Part shown: one piece after another, positions 13,453 to 14,609 of the stretch
Layout of the letters: each line of letters begins with the position of its first letter
Numbering within the stretch: position 1 is the first letter of the stretch
Assembly (NCBI GenBank): GCA_943327025.2
Contig: CALPVO020000019.1
Span: 1-14,609, forward strand
Source: Janthinobacterium lividum
GTDB taxonomy: Bacteria > Pseudomonadota > Gammaproteobacteria > Steroidobacterales > Steroidobacteraceae
DNA length: 14,609 nt
Reading direction: 5' to 3'
Translations under genes and position numbers: made by a program
Notes under the pieces: generated by a model
Seen by the model: only the letters and a program-made list of their open reading frames with translations
Databases searched by the model: none
Told to the model about the DNA's origin: nothing

Positions 13453-14609
13453 ACCTCAAGCCACAGCCCTTCCGCCATGTTGCTGGCGGTCTCATTGATC
13501 GCAGCACCACCGTGCCGTTTCAATTTGATGGGCATACCTATTACGGGCATGCCGGTGACACCTTGGCCTCGGCACTGCTGGCCAACGGCGTGCGCTTGCT
13601 CGGTCGGTCCTTCAAATACCATCGTCCGCGCGGACTGCTGGCTGCCGGTTCGGAAGAACCCAACGCCCTCGTTGAATTGCGCACCGGTGCGCGACGCGAA
13701 CCCAATACTCGCGCCACCGTCGTCGAACTCTTCGAGGGGCTGGAAGCACGGAGCCAAAATCGTTGGCCGTCGCTGCAGTTCGACCTTGGCTCCGTCAATG
13801 GCTTGCTCGCGCCGCTCTTTGGCGCGGGCTTTTACTATAAGACTTTCATGTGGCCAGCCGCGTTCTGGGAACGCGTCTACGAGCCTCTCATTCGCCGCGC
13901 TGCGGGTCTCGGCCGTGCCGCGACGGAAGAAGACCCGGACAGCTATGAAAAGGCCTGGGCGTTCTGCGACCTGCTGGTGGTCGGTGGCGGCGAGACGGGC
14001 TTGCGTGCAGCGCTCGAAGCAGGCCGTCGTGGCGAACGCGTCATCGTCGCCGACGAAGACTTTCGCTTCGGTGGGCGGTGCTTAGCGGAAAGCGTGCCAG
14101 TCGAGGGATTGTCAGGCGCGCAGTGGGTAAACCAAATACTCCAGGCCTTGGCAGGCCTACCTGAAGTCGTGCTGATGCCACGAACTACCGTATTCGGCGC
14201 CTACGATAGCGGCGTCTATGGCGCACTGGAACGCGTCAGCGACCACTTACCGAAGCCACTTCCCGGTCAGCCGCGGCAAAGACTGTGGCGCATCATCGCG
14301 AAACGAACCGTACTCGCTACCGGCAGCATTGAACGGCCCTTGGTCTTTGGCGACAACGACCGCCCCGGCGTCATGCTCGCTGGCGCCGTACGCACATATC
14401 TCAATCGTTACGCCGTCTTGCCGGGCGAATGCGCGGTGGTCTACGCCGACAACGACAGCGGCGAAGCAACAGCGGCGGATCTGCGCGCGGCCGGCATCAA
14501 AGTCGCTGCCGTGGTGGATACCCGGCGCGGTGCCAGCGTGGTACGCGCCCTGGGTGGCAACGCACTGCGCGCTGTGGAGATACGCGAGGGAAGCCGCACG
14601 CGGCGCATC
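13449..14609 (+). CDS. soxA: Sarcosine oxidase subunit alpha (5' part; truncated by window edge)
   Basis: 387 codons are visible; family members are close to 1000 residues, so over half lies outside the window. The N-terminus has the ferredoxin-like domain of this family (FQFDGHTYYGHAGDTLASALL, then GRSFKYHRPRGLLAAGSEEPNA), which lacks the iron-sulfur cysteines here as expected. The region ASVNGLL-type onward leads to FGAGFYYKTFMWPA and the NAD-binding Rossmann loop VVGGGETGLRAALEAG (G179-G184); E-T replaces the commoner P-A in this loop. AKRTVLATGSIERPLVFGDNDRPGVMLAG (around residues 283-311) is the second nucleotide-fold signature. The missing part should carry the GcvT-like folate domain. 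Its ATG overlaps the soxD stop by 4 bp. Together with soxB and soxD it identifies the sarcosine oxidase operon; soxG is expected downstream. Confidence 0.93.
   Translation, partial: MNLKPQPFRHVAGGLIDRSTTVPFQFDGHTYYGHAGDTLASALLANGVRLLGRSFKYHRPRGLLAAGSEEPNALVELRTGARREPNTRATVVELFEGLEARSQNRWPSLQFDLGSVNGLLAPLFGAGFYYKTFMWPAAFWERVYEPLIRRAAGLGRAATEEDPDSYEKAWAFCDLLVVGGGETGLRAALEAGRRGERVIVADEDFRFGGRCLAESVPVEGLSGAQWVNQILQALAGLPEVVLMPRTTVFGAYDSGVYGALERVSDHLPKPLPGQPRQRLWRIIAKRTVLATGSIERPLVFGDNDRPGVMLAGAVRTYLNRYAVLPGECAVVYADNDSGEATAADLRAAGIKVAAVVDTRRGASVVRALGGNALRAVEIREGSRTRRI

Noticed and set aside
1..14609. CRISPR arrays, insertion sequences, tRNA or rRNA genes
   Set aside because: No regularly spaced direct repeats, transposase motifs, terminal inverted repeats, or tRNA/rRNA-like sequences were seen; coding density is high throughout.

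Overview
The window is GC-rich, densely coded proteobacterial DNA. An OmpW-type outer-membrane barrel, periplasmic signal peptides and heterotetrameric sarcosine oxidase genes point to a Gram-negative aerobe. An MtaD-type deaminase plus OmpW suggests a gammaproteobacterium, but the taxon cannot be fixed from this sequence. All start and stop positions were read from the sequence. Family names come from recognised motifs, not from database searches.

Left part (1-2679, minus strand): a two-gene unit reading leftwards, mtaD (5-methylthioadenosine/S-adenosylhomocysteine deaminase) followed 45 bp later by a class III PLP aminotransferase that runs off the left edge. A 174-bp divergent intergenic region (2680-2853) separates it from an ompW-like gene on the plus strand. 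That region is unusually rich in inverted repeats: a nested hairpin, an adjoining 17-bp dyad, and a small hairpin in front of the ompW ribosome site.

Right part (3651-14609, plus strand): eight tightly packed genes, two junctions with 4-bp ATGA overlaps and the other gaps 8-30 bp, which look like one operon. In order: MFS transporter; GlxA-type (DJ-1/PfpI plus AraC HTH) regulator of the GbdR/SouR/CdhR kind; exported beta-lactamase-fold serine hydrolase; non-pyrrolysine MttB-type methyltransferase; FAD oxidoreductase fused to a GcvT domain (dimethylglycine/sarcosine dehydrogenase-like); soxB, soxD and soxA of heterotetrameric sarcosine oxidase. SoxA is cut by the right edge, and soxG would be expected next.

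Inferred joint role: catabolism of an N-methylated compound. The hydrolase may release it from an ester or amide in the periplasm and the MFS protein may import it. MttB would take the first methyl from a quaternary amine. The GcvT-fused flavoenzyme and the sarcosine oxidase would then strip the remaining N-methyls as folate-bound C1 units, ending in glycine. The aerobic combination of a corrinoid-type methyltransferase with sarcosine oxidase and a dedicated periplasmic hydrolase, with no corrinoid protein in view, is the most interesting aspect. A strong hairpin that buries the ribosome-binding site of the operon's first gene is the most striking non-coding signal.
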